Counted from the first letter of the stretch, positions 25,804 to 35,105 are shown. The stretch is 64,000 bases of DNA from Microcoleus asticus IPMA8 (GCF_013179805.1 NZ_SRRZ01000018.1:16801-80800), one strand, 5' to 3'. The notes: generated from the sequence alone by a model not told the origin. Numbers and translations: made by a program.

Positions 25804-28119
25804 TTAATTAGCATTGGGATTTGAGTCAGAATTAACAACGCATTTCCCCTGTTGATTCGGGTTTGGAGTCGGGTTAGAGACTACTTTAGAAAGGGCAGCT
25901 TGTTCTTGAATCCATCCGATTTCTCCCGCTGGCAGCTTGGCGATTCCTACTTCAACTGTTGGCTTAACGGTCGGGGAAGGCGAGGGAGTTGCCACAGCGG
26001 GAGATCGATTCACTGCGGGTTTTGAAACTGTAGAAAAGTCTTTATTTGAGTTGGGTTTGGGAGAGTTCGCTCGCACTATTTCAGGAATCGAACAAACTTT
26101 CAATTCCAACCAATTGCCTTGAGGCGTAAGTTGTTTGTTTGTCACCTGCAAAACGCTGCCGGCAGGGACTGTTCCCTTGACAGTCAACTCACCCATTGCG
26201 ACGCGCAAATCCAAGCGATCGCCCTCTTTTCCCAATTCCCCACCTGCAGAACTTTTAATCTCTATAAACGAGCCTGTTTCTAAAGATTTCACCGGAGGAG
26301 GTACAGATTCAACTATTTTCTGCGGCGTGCTTCCAACATTAATTAAACCGCCTTTCCCGAAAATCGACTCCCCGGCAGTATCGATCGCCCGACCCACCGG
26401 AGGGATGAAAAAATAAGCAAATACACCCCCCAACCCTAATAAAAATACAATTTTCAGGAGCAGAGAAAATGAACTTTTGCTTTTTTCCGGCTGTAACAAT
26501 TGCGTTTTCGCTTGAGAATTATTACCATCGCCAAGGGTTGTGGGATCAGTCAAATCCGTTGGCAACTCGTCGGTGTCGATAATTGGTTCCGGAGGCGTAT
26601 CTAAAGGTGCGACAGACAATTCTGTCAAAGTATTGCCTTCGTCCCTCAAATGTGCCTGACAGTGAATTAAAGCTACAGTGACGTTATCGTGACCGTTTCT
26701 AGTATTAGCAATCTCAATCAGTCGATCGCGCGCCTTGGCCACATTAATGCTACCGTCGAGAATTGGCAAAATCTCCGCTTCCCAACATTCCTCAACCCGG
26801 TCTTTATCGCTCAAACCGTCGGAGCACAGCAGCAAAACGCAGTCCTCATCCACCGGAAAACGCTGCACTGTTGGGTGCAGAGTGTTGGACGAACTAATGC
26901 CCAAAGCTTGAATCAGAGCGCCGGCGGCCACTTGTTCCAAAGCATCCCGGTAGAGGGAGTAGCCCAAACGCACCTCGCGGCAAGCTACATCGTCGTCGAG
27001 AGTAACTTGATAGCAGCCAGTGCGGGTAATCCAGTAAGCCCGACTGTCTCCGACGTGGGCGACGTAGAGTTCGTGAATGTGGGCTAAAGCCATAACTAGC
27101 GTAGTTCCCATCCGCTGGCGGCCTTGGCGGTGTTCGCTGTCGTTGCGACCGGCTATCTTGTCGTTAGCAGCACAAGCGGCCCGTTGCAGCTTGGAAGTCA
27201 GGCTCAGCGGGTCCCAATTAGCCTGATGCAGGGGCATTTGCTCCAACTTTTCCCGCAGCACAGCAATGGCTTCTTCCGAAGCGATTTCGCCGCCGTCTTG
27301 TCCGCCGATACCGTCGCAGACGATCGCGCAAGCGGACGATCCCGGTTTTCCGGAGAACACCGTACCGCTGGGCGGATAGCAAGCATCCTCGTTGTGAGCC
27401 CGTGCTCTGCCGACATCGGTGCCCGTGGCAATCTCAACGTGACGATCGTAAAATCGCCCGCACTTTGCCAGAGCTTTATCCAACTGGCCCATCAGTTGTT
27501 CGCCGTTGCGCACTTGACCGGCAACCATTTGCTGGCAAAGTTGCCTCAAAAAATTGGCGATCGCCGGATGAGCATCTTCGAGCCACTGCTGCCACAATTT
27601 GCCCAACTGCGACAAATTAGGCGGTTTGCGATCGGGCTGCAATTCCAGAAACCGCACCAATTGTCCTTCCACCCGCAGCAGTTCCGGAGTCAGCAGCGTG
27701 GAAGCCACGCCCTGAGCGATACACGGCTGCCACAACTGGGCAATTTGCCACAGCCAATTGAGCTGGCGCATCGCTGCGGCTCCTTTCCAGGAGTCGGCCA
27801 ATTCCGGCATTAAAGATTCCGTCACCTTCAAAATAGGCACGTTTTCCAATAGCCAGATATCTCCCGATAGCTTGCTCCTCTGGGACGATACCAGCCCGTA
27901 TACTTGAGGTACGTGCAACTGATAGGTAAATAGTCTCAGATAAGGAGTGACAACACTCGGAATCTCTTCGGGCTGTTCCGGCAACTGTTCGGGTTGAGTA
28001 TCGACAAGAAGTCGATCGCGCTTGACCAAGTAGCGACCAGCGATCAGATCGCCTGGCTTACACCCTTTGATCCCTTCACCTAAAGCCCATAAGTAGTGTT
28101 TTGCCACAGAGTTTTGCAT
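25804..28119 (-). CDS. PP2C-type serine/threonine phosphatase with membrane anchor and SH3-like tail
   Basis: A 771-residue protein. Residues about 1-230 are an alpha-rich N-terminal region (GCKPGDLIAGRYLVKRDRLL) of unknown function. The PP2C domain (about 232-500) has GTDVGRARAHNEDACYPP, CAIVCDGIGGQDGGEIASEE, LYVAHVGDSRAYWITR, LLLCSDGLSD and NGHDNVTVALI, so all metal-binding aspartates are present. A single transmembrane segment (about 560-580, IVFLLGLGGVFAYFFIPP) follows. The Pro/Thr-rich C-terminus includes an SH3b-like stretch (GTVPAGSVLQVTNKQLTPQG, GEIGWIQEQ), likely extracytoplasmic. It dephosphorylates Ser/Thr phosphoproteins in the cytosol. No Hanks-type kinase is adjacent. Confidence 0.9.
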   Translation of the reverse strand: MQNSVAKHYLWALGEGIKGCKPGDLIAGRYLVKRDRLLVDTQPEQLPEQPEEIPSVVTPYLRLFTYQLHVPQVYGLVSSQRSKLSGDIWLLENVPILKVTESLMPELADSWKGAAAMRQLNWLWQIAQLWQPCIAQGVASTLLTPELLRVEGQLVRFLELQPDRKPPNLSQLGKLWQQWLEDAHPAIANFLRQLCQQMVAGQVRNGEQLMGQLDKALAKCGRFYDRHVEIATGTDVGRARAHNEDACYPPSGTVFSGKPGSSACAIVCDGIGGQDGGEIASEEAIAVLREKLEQMPLHQANWDPLSLTSKLQRAACAANDKIAGRNDSEHRQGRQRMGTTLVMALAHIHELYVAHVGDSRAYWITRTGCYQVTLDDDVACREVRLGYSLYRDALEQVAAGALIQALGISSSNTLHPTVQRFPVDEDCVLLLCSDGLSDKDRVEECWEAEILPILDGSINVAKARDRLIEIANTRNGHDNVTVALIHCQAHLRDEGNTLTELSVAPLDTPPEPIIDTDELPTDLTDPTTLGDGNNSQAKTQLLQPEKSKSSFSLLLKIVFLLGLGGVFAYFFIPPVGRAIDTAGESIFGKGGLINVGSTPQKIVESVPPPVKSLETGSFIEIKSSAGGELGKEGDRLDLRVAMGELTVKGTVPAGSVLQVTNKQLTPQGNWLELKVCSIPEIVRANSPKPNSNKDFSTVSKPAVNRSPAVATPSPSPTVKPTVEVGIAKLPAGEIGWIQEQAALSKVVSNPTPNPNQQGKCVVNSDSNPNAN

Positions 28120-28928
28120 AAGGGTTCCTGACGCCTTTGGGCAAGCGTGCTGATCTGAACTATTTTAGCGATTGAACCTCGACGGTTGATACGTGGCGAT
28201 TATTCGACACCCCCGCTTTCTCAACAGACGGGGATTCTTAAGACTTCGCAGTCCTAATATCCTGATTTTTCAGGTTCCTAGGCTTACCACGTTTGCACTC
28301 TTGTGCGCGTAGTTATATCTCCTGAGAATGTTTTAGGCGTGACTTTCCCCCAGTCCAGGGGTAGGTTTTAATGTCTTGTACTGACACGAATAGTCTACCA
28401 TTTTGTTGACCCCCGATGAATCTTGCTATGAGCTTTCAGGGTTAGATGCTGGCGCGACGCCGAAGTCCTCGGCTTGAAAGCACGCTGTGTTCAGCATATT
28501 CCTGATAGTAGCGATTTCCGAAGAAATCGCGGTTCTCAAACAAATTGAAATTTTAGACTAACTATAATGGTATGATGCAGCTAGGTAGAAATCACCTGAG
28601 CCAACAGGTATAAATAAACATCAATTGTCGGTTTTCTCGCCCAGGGTGTTCCGTGCCTCGTAGCCGAGTTTCGCAAGTAAAGTTAAATTTAACCTTACCC
28701 AAAGTAAGGATACAAGCCCACAGATAAATCTGTGGAGTCCACCTAAAGTCTAAAATCTAACATCTCACATCTACTGACGGATGCAAGCCCCCGACAGGAG
28801 TCGTGGAGAGAAAAAAAAATTAGATATTAGTTCAAGCCCGCAGATTCATCTGTGGAGTCAATCTAAAATCTAAAATCTAAAATCTAAAATCGACTGACCG
28901 GCCTCTGCAAGCTGTTGAGTATTTAACC
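28120..28928. repeat. Repeat-rich spacer with IS605-like right-end remnant, hairpin and two dispersed repeat copies
   Basis: CCCCCGCTTTCTCAACAGACGGGG (about 28207-28229, CCCCG/CGGGG arms) followed by an ATTCTTAAGACTTCGCAGTC tract resembles the end of IS200/IS605 elements read from the minus strand; no tnpB survives. A perfect GCGATTTC-CGAA-GAAATCGC hairpin lies at 28511-28530. Two dispersed-element copies follow: about 28695-28780 and 28780-28905, the latter with four ATCTAAA heptads ending ATCGACTGACC. No gene is seen. Confidence 0.5.
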
Positions 28929-29312
28929 ATGCCCCTACATGAGTCCAGTGCCTTTCGCAAGAATTTGTCCGATCCGAAGCTGCTGCCTGCAGTTGAAATA
29001 GACGAAATACTGACTAGCATTCAACATTCTCACAGTTTTTATTACAAAGTGATGAATCTTGAGGTTTGGGCGCTGGTGGAAACCTTGGATGGGCTGTTTC
29101 CCGGCGCTTGGGGTCATTTTATGACCAACCGCCAAGTTGCAGTTAAACAGTTTTTGGAGCGCGATCGCCATCCTACTAATTTTGCGGTTGATGCTGGGGA
29201 TGCGGGGGAGAAAAAAGAAGGAAAAAGGCCCTTGGACTCGGCTGAGGGTAAAAAGCAGGAAGAAGCCAGGAGTCAGGAGTCAGGAGTCAGAAAGAAGCAG
29301 GAAGAAGAATAA
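28929..29312 (+). CDS. Conserved hypothetical protein with repeat-derived C-terminal tail
   Basis: A 127-residue protein. Residues 1-85 (FRKNLSDPKLLPAVEIDEIL, SHSFYYKVMNLEVWALVETL, ATG at 28929) look like a compact conserved cyanobacterial domain I have no name for. The last 40 residues (KKEGKRPLDSAEGKKQEEAR and SQESGVRKKQEEE) are low complexity, encoded by AGGAGTC heptads and GAAGAA-rich DNA at 29255-29312. The tail probably arose by repeat growth into the gene's 3' end. No membrane segment. The spacer downstream (29313-29530) holds no gene. Confidence 0.65.
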   Translation: MPLHESSAFRKNLSDPKLLPAVEIDEILTSIQHSHSFYYKVMNLEVWALVETLDGLFPGAWGHFMTNRQVAVKQFLERDRHPTNFAVDAGDAGEKKEGKRPLDSAEGKKQEEARSQESGVRKKQEEE

Positions 29313-29530
29313 AAGCAGATTTTCCCAATTATCCCCATCTGGGCCTTTCCTTTGTATCGAAGTCTAGATCCGCCTCAATCCCCTTAAGGCCGGACACGAA
29401 AGAGAAGCGTCTTGTCCCCCCCTACTCCCCCTGATTAAGGGCAGTAGAGGGGATGGAAACTCAGCTACAAGCGACATTTATGATGGCTTTCTATCTTAAG
29501 TTGACACAAATGCCGATCGCCCGATCGCCC

Positions 29531-29875
29531 TTACAGGTGAACTTTGGAATCAACTTGAGGCAATCCCATGCTGTAGTTAACAGCGCGGCCGTTGAGGTTG
29601 TAGCTGATTTGGCCTTTTTGTAGGAGCGATCGTACCAAGTGTTCCAATTCCGAACCGATGCGGCGGAGGTTGTACTCGGTCAAGTCTTCGCCCTCGTAGG
29701 CGTCTACGAGTTGGTCAAATTTGGCATATACCTGTTTGATTGACTCGTCATTCCAGTTAAGTTCGTTATCTGGGTCAATGTCGAGCGTCAAAAGGTCGTT
29801 GCTGGGTACGAGTTCGTTATCTTCGAGGATGGCGGTGTATATGCGAATATGGCGGGTTGTTGACTTAAGCTGCAT
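29531..29875 (-). CDS. ndhM: NAD(P)H-quinone oxidoreductase subunit M
   Basis: A 114-residue protein that matches NdhM along its length: STTRHIRIYTAILEDNELVP, LTLDIDPDNELNW, YNLRRIGSELEHLVRSLLQ and YNLNGRAVNYSMGLP. NdhM is a peripheral subunit of the oxygenic-photosynthesis-specific module of thylakoid NDH-1, needed for cyclic electron flow and respiration. Found only in cyanobacteria and chloroplasts, it is strong evidence for the host. AAGAAG precedes ATG 29875. It stands alone, as ndhM usually does. Confidence 0.97.
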   Translation of the reverse strand: MQLKSTTRHIRIYTAILEDNELVPSNDLLTLDIDPDNELNWNDESIKQVYAKFDQLVDAYEGEDLTEYNLRRIGSELEHLVRSLLQKGQISYNLNGRAVNYSMGLPQVDSKVHL

Positions 29876-29950
29876 GACTTCTTATGTGTAAAGATTTTTT
29901 GCTGAATTAATTGTAATGGCACAGAGATGCGCGGGGAGGGTGGGCGATCG

Positions 29951-30508
29951 TCAATTTCTCGGAATCCCGAAATTTTTTAGTTGTTCGGCAGTCCAATTTT
30001 TGTAATATTCAGTTTTTTCTAAAGAATCGGAAGCTGGCTTCAGCTTAGAATTTACTTGAACAGTGAAGCCCGGATACGGCATCCTCCTAGTATGAAGCCC
30101 GTCAATATTAAAATCTTCTTCGGGATGGATGTGAAAAGCCAGCAAGCCCAACTCTGATATCTGATTATTCAATTTGTCTATCAATTCTTTAGTTTCGGGC
30201 GCACTAATCGCATTTTTTTCGGGATTAATTACTACCATGATTTCAAATTCTGAATTGTAAAACTCATAAATGGATTTCATTATGGCAGAATCGCGATCGA
30301 ACTCAGTCAGGGCTGAAAACCGCTCGATTTTGAATAAAATTTGATTAGCCAAGCGTGCCTTTTTAGCGAAGGGACAAATCGGTAAATCGTTGAAAACTGG
30401 ATGCGGTAACTCGACAAACTCCGTCATCCATCTGAGGGTAGATTCTATAATTTCTGTGTCCGATTCATTCATCGATAATCTATATATTTGATATTTCATA
30501 CTAATCAT
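29951..30508 (-). CDS. Hypothetical protein, unrecognised
   Basis: 185 residues from ATG 30508 (a second ATG three codons in, MKYQIYRLSMNESD, is equally possible). Soluble. Notable segments are VFNDLPICPFAKKARLANQI and LLAFHIHPEEDFNIDGLHTR, with one Cys and a short HIHP stretch that could bind a metal or substrate. The C-terminus YKNWTAEQLKNFGIPRN looks like a binding tail. I do not recognise the family. The gene lies between ndhM and the palindrome at 30556, with no operon partner. Confidence 0.7.
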   Translation of the reverse strand: MISMKYQIYRLSMNESDTEIIESTLRWMTEFVELPHPVFNDLPICPFAKKARLANQILFKIERFSALTEFDRDSAIMKSIYEFYNSEFEIMVVINPEKNAISAPETKELIDKLNNQISELGLLAFHIHPEEDFNIDGLHTRRMPYPGFTVQVNSKLKPASDSLEKTEYYKNWTAEQLKNFGIPRN

Positions 30509-30555
30509 ACTCTATTTTTTGGGTGGGCACACCCCACCATTCGTATCAACTTAAA

Positions 30556-30595
30556 CCGAAGTCCGCCAGGGGTTTAAACCCCTGGCGGACTTCGG
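30556..30595. repeat. Perfect 40-bp palindrome
   Basis: Two 20-bp arms with no loop: CCGAAGTCCGCCAGGGGTTT followed directly by its exact complement. It lies between the hypothetical gene (start 30508) and the stop of the TerD-pentapeptide gene (30661). Half of it (AACCCCTGGCGGACT) recurs at 2206-2220. Confidence 0.9.
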
Positions 30596-30660
30596 GGAAG
30601 AGCCTGGAAAATTGGCACCAATACATTGCTCACCTTGCTCTTTAATATTAGCGATCGACT

Positions 30661-32622
30661 TTATTCGTGAATTGTGCCATCTGGCATAATTGCACCTGCG
30701 AGTTTGGCCGTTTCCAGATTTACCACGCCACTTAGATTCGCTCCCTTTAGGTTGGCTTTTTCTAGGTTTGTATTCTGCAAATTTGCACCGCGCAAGTCTG
30801 CCAAATTTAAGTCTGCCCCACTAAAATTTCCACCACTAAGGTTAGCCCCACAGAAATTTACTTCAATTAATATTGCTCCGCTTAAATTGCATTGAAGAAC
30901 TCCACCAACCAAATTAACTTTTGTCAGATTAGCACCAGTAAAATTTGCCCCACCTGTTTCTGCACTTTTCAGATTCGCTCCACTCAAGTCTGCCAGAGTT
31001 AAGTTAGCATACAGTAAATTTGCCTGCATCAGGTTTGCTCCTATCAAGTTTGCCACCGTGAAGTTGGCACCACTCAGATTTGCTCCGCTTAAATTGGTTT
31101 TATTCAAATTAGCTTGCAGAAGTTTTGCACCCTGCAAATTTGCCTTAGTTAGATTTGCACCGCTCAAGTTAGCTTCACTCAAGTCAGCAGAACTCAAATC
31201 AATACCAACTAGGTTTGCTGTTTGCAGCGAAGCATTAGGAGCAATTAAGTAAGCACCTGCTTTAACAGGGTCAAAACCTGTGGAGAAAATAGTCTCTGCA
31301 TTGTAAATCGCTCCTTCAAGGTTTGCTCCTTCAAGGTTTGCCCTATTAAGGTTTGCACCGAATAGGTTTGTCTTACTTAGGTTGGCATTACTAAAATCAG
31401 CATTCATCAATCTCGATTGCCTCAACTTCAACCCAGTTAAGTTTGCTTTACTGAGGTTTGCCCTGCTGAAATCTACTCCAGACGACAAATGAACCACGGT
31501 GAGATTTACCCCACTCAGATTAGCTTCAATTAGGTTCGCACTCAACAGATTGGCTTGAGTTAAATTTGCATTGACGAATTGTGTTTTACGTAAATTTGCT
31601 GAGCTTAGATTGGCTTTGTAAAGGTTTGCCTGACATAAATTTGCCTCACTCAGGTTAGCACCAGATAAGTTTGTTTGAGAGAGTTCTGCACCGCTTAAAT
31701 TAGCTCTACTCAGGTTGACCTTAACCAAGACTTTTTTGCTCAGATTGACTCCCGCTAAATTAACTCCCGTAAAATTTCGTTCTTTCTGATACCGTTGCAA
31801 AAAGTCCTCAGCACTAATAGCTGGTTCCAGATTTTCTAGTGCAGAATCATCTATTTTTTCCTCTTCCTCAGATTGCACAGTATCCGCATTTACAGGAGTA
31901 GCCACCGGCTGTTCTACCGTTTCGCTAGATGCTGGAATTGGTGTCTCCTCGATCGCCTCTTCGCGCAATAGCTTGTCCACGCGATCGCTAAACTGTCTCA
32001 AAACCTCAGCATCATCAACCTTCTCACCAGCATTTGAGCTTTTCTCAACCGCATTCTCAACATAATACTTATCTACAAAACTTTGCAACGGAGCATTATA
32101 TCCCTGTCCTACCGGCTGAAACCTCCATTCGCCATTCTTCTTATACAAACGTCCAAATTCTAAAGCCGTTTCTTGGGAAAATATCTGATTTAAATTGTAC
32201 CGAACCAATTCGCTAAGAGTCTCTGAATTGTAAAGCCGGATAAAAGCATTTTTAACTTGACTAAAACTTTGATTTTTTTCCTGTCCGTCGTGAATAGTCA
32301 CAACAAACACAATTTCCTGAATAGCAGAATTGATTTTACTCAAATCCAGATAAACCGTCTCATCATCTCCCTCAATTTGTCCATTCCTGCTATCTCCCGA
32401 ATGTCGCACCGCACCGTCCGGCGATGTCAGATTGTTGTAAAATACAAAATACTTTTCATCTGGAATGCGACCGTCTGCCGCTAACATAAAAACTGATGCG
32501 TCAATGTCGCAGTTTTGTGCTGTTTGGCTGACTTGCCAACCCAGGGCGATCGCAATTCTACTGAAATTAGGAGTTTCTTTAGAAAGATTGAACCTTTCAC
32601 CCTTAGTTAATTCGATACTCAT
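30661..32622 (-). CDS. TerD-domain / pentapeptide-repeat fusion protein
   Basis: A 653-residue protein. Residues 1-190 are a TerD domain: MSIELTKGERFNLSKETPNF, NCDIDASVFMLAADGRIPDE (calcium-binding acidic motif), FYNNLTSPDGAVRHSGDSRN, EIVFVVTIHDG, FGRLYKKNGEWRFQPVGQGY. A Glu/Ser/Thr-rich linker (about 195-275) leads to about 70 pentapeptide repeats (about 285-645; ANLSGANLSE type). TerD proteins bind calcium and form stress-response assemblies; the beta-helix could be a rigid spacer or binding surface. The C-terminus MPDGTIHE matches the pentapeptide gene at 2855. Its TerD half is closest to the gene at 53840, which has a VWA domain in the same C-terminal position. Confidence 0.92.
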   Translation of the reverse strand: MSIELTKGERFNLSKETPNFSRIAIALGWQVSQTAQNCDIDASVFMLAADGRIPDEKYFVFYNNLTSPDGAVRHSGDSRNGQIEGDDETVYLDLSKINSAIQEIVFVVTIHDGQEKNQSFSQVKNAFIRLYNSETLSELVRYNLNQIFSQETALEFGRLYKKNGEWRFQPVGQGYNAPLQSFVDKYYVENAVEKSSNAGEKVDDAEVLRQFSDRVDKLLREEAIEETPIPASSETVEQPVATPVNADTVQSEEEEKIDDSALENLEPAISAEDFLQRYQKERNFTGVNLAGVNLSKKVLVKVNLSRANLSGAELSQTNLSGANLSEANLCQANLYKANLSSANLRKTQFVNANLTQANLLSANLIEANLSGVNLTVVHLSSGVDFSRANLSKANLTGLKLRQSRLMNADFSNANLSKTNLFGANLNRANLEGANLEGAIYNAETIFSTGFDPVKAGAYLIAPNASLQTANLVGIDLSSADLSEANLSGANLTKANLQGAKLLQANLNKTNLSGANLSGANFTVANLIGANLMQANLLYANLTLADLSGANLKSAETGGANFTGANLTKVNLVGGVLQCNLSGAILIEVNFCGANLSGGNFSGADLNLADLRGANLQNTNLEKANLKGANLSGVVNLETAKLAGAIMPDGTIHE

Positions 32623-32647
32623 ATGCGATAATTCCCTTACCTCATAA

Positions 32648-33448
32648 ATGGTATTAATTATCTCATCTATGTTAACCCGATCGCAAATTGGATTTTATCT
32701 CGAAGACATCGAAACCCCAATTGGCAGAACCGTCAATTTAACTCTTACCGGACTCATTCTTTTATCTTCCGCCAGCTTCATCGCCGAAACTTACCCGATT
32801 TCGGAATCTGTTAGAATTAATTTCCAAACTCTCGATACTGTTCTTTTAATCGTTTTTGCAGTTGAGTATTTATTGCGACTGTGGTGTGCCGAAAATCGAG
32901 TTAAATTTATTTTTAGTTTTTTTTCAATTATTGATTTGCTGGCAATTTTACCATTTTTGCTGGGATTTGTCAACGTTAGTTTTATCCGAATTTTTCGCTG
33001 GTTCAGAATTCTCCGACTCATCCGCTTTCTGGAATTAAAAATTTCTATTTTCCGCATCAGCAGCGAAGATGGAGTGATTTTTGCTCGGATTTTGTTTACT
33101 TTGCTGGCAATAATTTTTGTTTATTCGGGTTTGATTTATCAAGTAGAACATCCGGCAAATGCCGAAAATTTTGGAACTTTTTTGGATGCTGTTTATTTCT
33201 CGGTTGTCACGATGACGACGGTGGGATTTGGCGATGTTACTCCGATTTCGGAATCCGGTCGTTTTCTGACTATTTTGATGATTTTGACGGGAATTGCTCT
33301 GATTCCTTGGCAATTGGGGGATTTGATCAAACAATTAGTTAAAAGTGCTAATCACGTAGAAGCTGTTTGTAAAGGTTGCGGTTGGTCTGTACACGATGCT
33401 AATGCCAAATATTGTAAAATGTGCGGCACTCAATTAGATAATGGTTGA
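32648..33448 (+). CDS. Voltage-gated-type potassium channel with C-terminal zinc ribbon
   Basis: 266 residues from ATG 32648 (ATG 32669, MLTRSQIGFYLEDIETP, is an alternative). Five or six membrane helices, including an S4-like segment IRIFRWFRILRLIRFLEL with regular arginines and the selectivity filter TMTTVGFGD before the last helix, identify a tetrameric Kch-type K+ channel. The C-terminal tail CKGCGWSVHDANAKYCKMCG carries two CxxC pairs, a zinc-ribbon that may regulate gating (inference). It is divergent from the TerD fusion with a 25-base gap, so the two share one promoter region. The TGA stop is the first base of a TGACTGT heptad array. Confidence 0.9.
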   Translation: MVLIISSMLTRSQIGFYLEDIETPIGRTVNLTLTGLILLSSASFIAETYPISESVRINFQTLDTVLLIVFAVEYLLRLWCAENRVKFIFSFFSIIDLLAILPFLLGFVNVSFIRIFRWFRILRLIRFLELKISIFRISSEDGVIFARILFTLLAIIFVYSGLIYQVEHPANAENFGTFLDAVYFSVVTMTTVGFGDVTPISESGRFLTILMILTGIALIPWQLGDLIKQLVKSANHVEAVCKGCGWSVHDANAKYCKMCGTQLDNG

Positions 33449-33621
33449 CTGCTGACTGTTGACTGTTGACTGTTACAGCAGTTTTAAGTTGAGTGCAGTA
33501 CAGATAACCGGTAGGGACACGGCATTGCCGTGTCTTGTAGTTCATAAATCTGGAATACGCTGTAACTTCTTCCCTCTTCCTTCTTCCTTCTTCCCTCTTC
33601 CCTCTTCCTTCTTCCTTCTTT
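33446..33621. repeat. Two heptad arrays filling the spacer between channel and kinase genes
   Basis: TGACTGC/TGACTGT x4 starts at the channel's TGA (33446-33473). A TAGGGACACGGCATTGCCGTG palindrome relative lies at 33511-33535. Eight CTTCTTC/CCTCTTC heptads (33566-33621) end at the TAA of the convergent histidine kinase gene. Confidence 0.85.
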
Positions 33622-35020
33622 AAGCTAAGGGTAACAAAATTTCAAATTGGGTGCCGCTGCCTAATTCCGATCGCATTCTGAAGGCACCGCCGTGTTTGCC
33701 CGTCACGATTTGATAGCTAATTGCTAAACTGGTTTCTTTGAGGGCGCGTTTTTCAGTAGAGAATGATTCTATAATTTTTTTGTACTTGCTAGGTGACATT
33801 CCTTGCCCGTTATCTGCTATGCAAATCGAAACCCAGCGAACATGAAGTTTGTCTAAATCGGGCGCAGGTTCGGGACAGCAGACTTGAGTTGTGATTTCAA
33901 TTTGAGGCTGGCGATCGAAGTCTCTGAGTCCTGCACCTTTAAACTCTTTCGCCAATTCTTGACCGACCGCTTCGTTAATTAATGTATTAATAGCATTGGT
34001 CAAGATATTCATAAATACTTGGTTTAGCTGGCCTGCATAGCACGGCACTGGCGGCAGGTAGCCGTAGTTTTTCACTACTTTGATTTCCCTGGTCAAACGA
34101 CTTTTGAGCAGCAAAAGTATGCTGTCTATGTTGGCGTGCAAGTCGGTCGGTTTGGGATAAACATCGTCTATGTGGCAGAAGTTTTGCAAACTGCTTGCCA
34201 GCTTGCTCAAACGTTCGGCTCCAGATTTGATACTGGCAACAGTACGGAGGAAATCGTTTTGCAAAAAGTCATAGTCTATCTCTTCCTTGAGCCGTGCTAT
34301 TTCCGGAGAGGGTTCGGTACAGTGCGCGTCGTAAACTGAGAGCAACTCCATCAAGTTTTTGCTGTAGTCGCTGACGTAGGTTAAATTGCCCCAAATAAAG
34401 CCTACCGGATCTAAAATTTCGTGGGCTACTCCGTTGACTAAACGCCCTAAACTCGCCATTTTTTCGCTTTGAATCATTTGAGTTTGGGCTCTTTCGTAGC
34501 GGACTTGAGTTTCTATGCCGCGAATTTGCCAGTAGGCGATGTTTAGCGCGTGAGGGTCTAAGAGGCGATAAGATTGGGAGTCTATTTGGACGACGATTGG
34601 TTCTGACTGCAATTCGGGCGATCGACGCAGAGCTTGTGGGGCTGCTGCCAAAATGGTTGTACTCTCTGCAAGCAATAATATTTCGAGGCGAGCGTAACTG
34701 TAGAGAACTTTCAGCGGCAGGTGCAAAAATAGCTCGGGGCCTTGGGGTTTGAGCAAATATTCCAGCAGTTGTCTGCGGGATATCATGCCAGCAAACTCTC
34801 CTGCTTCTACCAATACGACACCAGGCACGAGGGGATGCTGTTCAAAAATTTCGGCAACTGCGATCGCCAAGCAGCTCGATTTAACCTGAAAATCATACAG
34901 GGGCAAATCCCAGAGGGTAGACTCTAGGGAAAGGTCTTGATGGCTGCCTTCGGAGAGGGAAGGGCTAAGGAGTTTGGAACTGAATTTATTTGCCACTGGA
35001 ACTTTTAGTTGCCGAAACAC
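33620..35020 (-). CDS. CBS-type histidine kinase paralog with degraded ATP-binding lid
   Basis: 466 residues from GTG 35020. The N-terminal region (about 30-170) is a CBS-like input domain (VPGVVLVEAGEFAGMISRRQ). The dimerisation/H-box reads GVAHEILDPVGFIWGNL (paralogs have HEIRNP), the N-box FMNILTNAINTL, and G1 IADNGQGM is present. The G2 glycine box is KETSLAISYQIV where paralogs read GKGTGMGLAISHQIV, so ATP binding or kinase activity is probably lost. It is a tandem duplicate of the 35106 gene, 85 bases downstream, and may act as a pseudokinase partner (inference). Confidence 0.85.
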   Translation of the reverse strand: MFRQLKVPVANKFSSKLLSPSLSEGSHQDLSLESTLWDLPLYDFQVKSSCLAIAVAEIFEQHPLVPGVVLVEAGEFAGMISRRQLLEYLLKPQGPELFLHLPLKVLYSYARLEILLLAESTTILAAAPQALRRSPELQSEPIVVQIDSQSYRLLDPHALNIAYWQIRGIETQVRYERAQTQMIQSEKMASLGRLVNGVAHEILDPVGFIWGNLTYVSDYSKNLMELLSVYDAHCTEPSPEIARLKEEIDYDFLQNDFLRTVASIKSGAERLSKLASSLQNFCHIDDVYPKPTDLHANIDSILLLLKSRLTREIKVVKNYGYLPPVPCYAGQLNQVFMNILTNAINTLINEAVGQELAKEFKGAGLRDFDRQPQIEITTQVCCPEPAPDLDKLHVRWVSICIADNGQGMSPSKYKKIIESFSTEKRALKETSLAISYQIVTGKHGGAFRMRSELGSGTQFEILLPLA

Positions 35021-35105
35021 GCTGAGAAAGTGAAATTAGAACGTACTACTAAGCTAGCCTATAATTTCACCGCAGGAGCGACCCTGGAGACTGTTCCTGA
35101 GTTAA

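Noticed and set aside
27124..27813. Forward frame of 229 codons within the phosphatase gene
   Set aside because: Antisense to the PP2C domain, which is certain.
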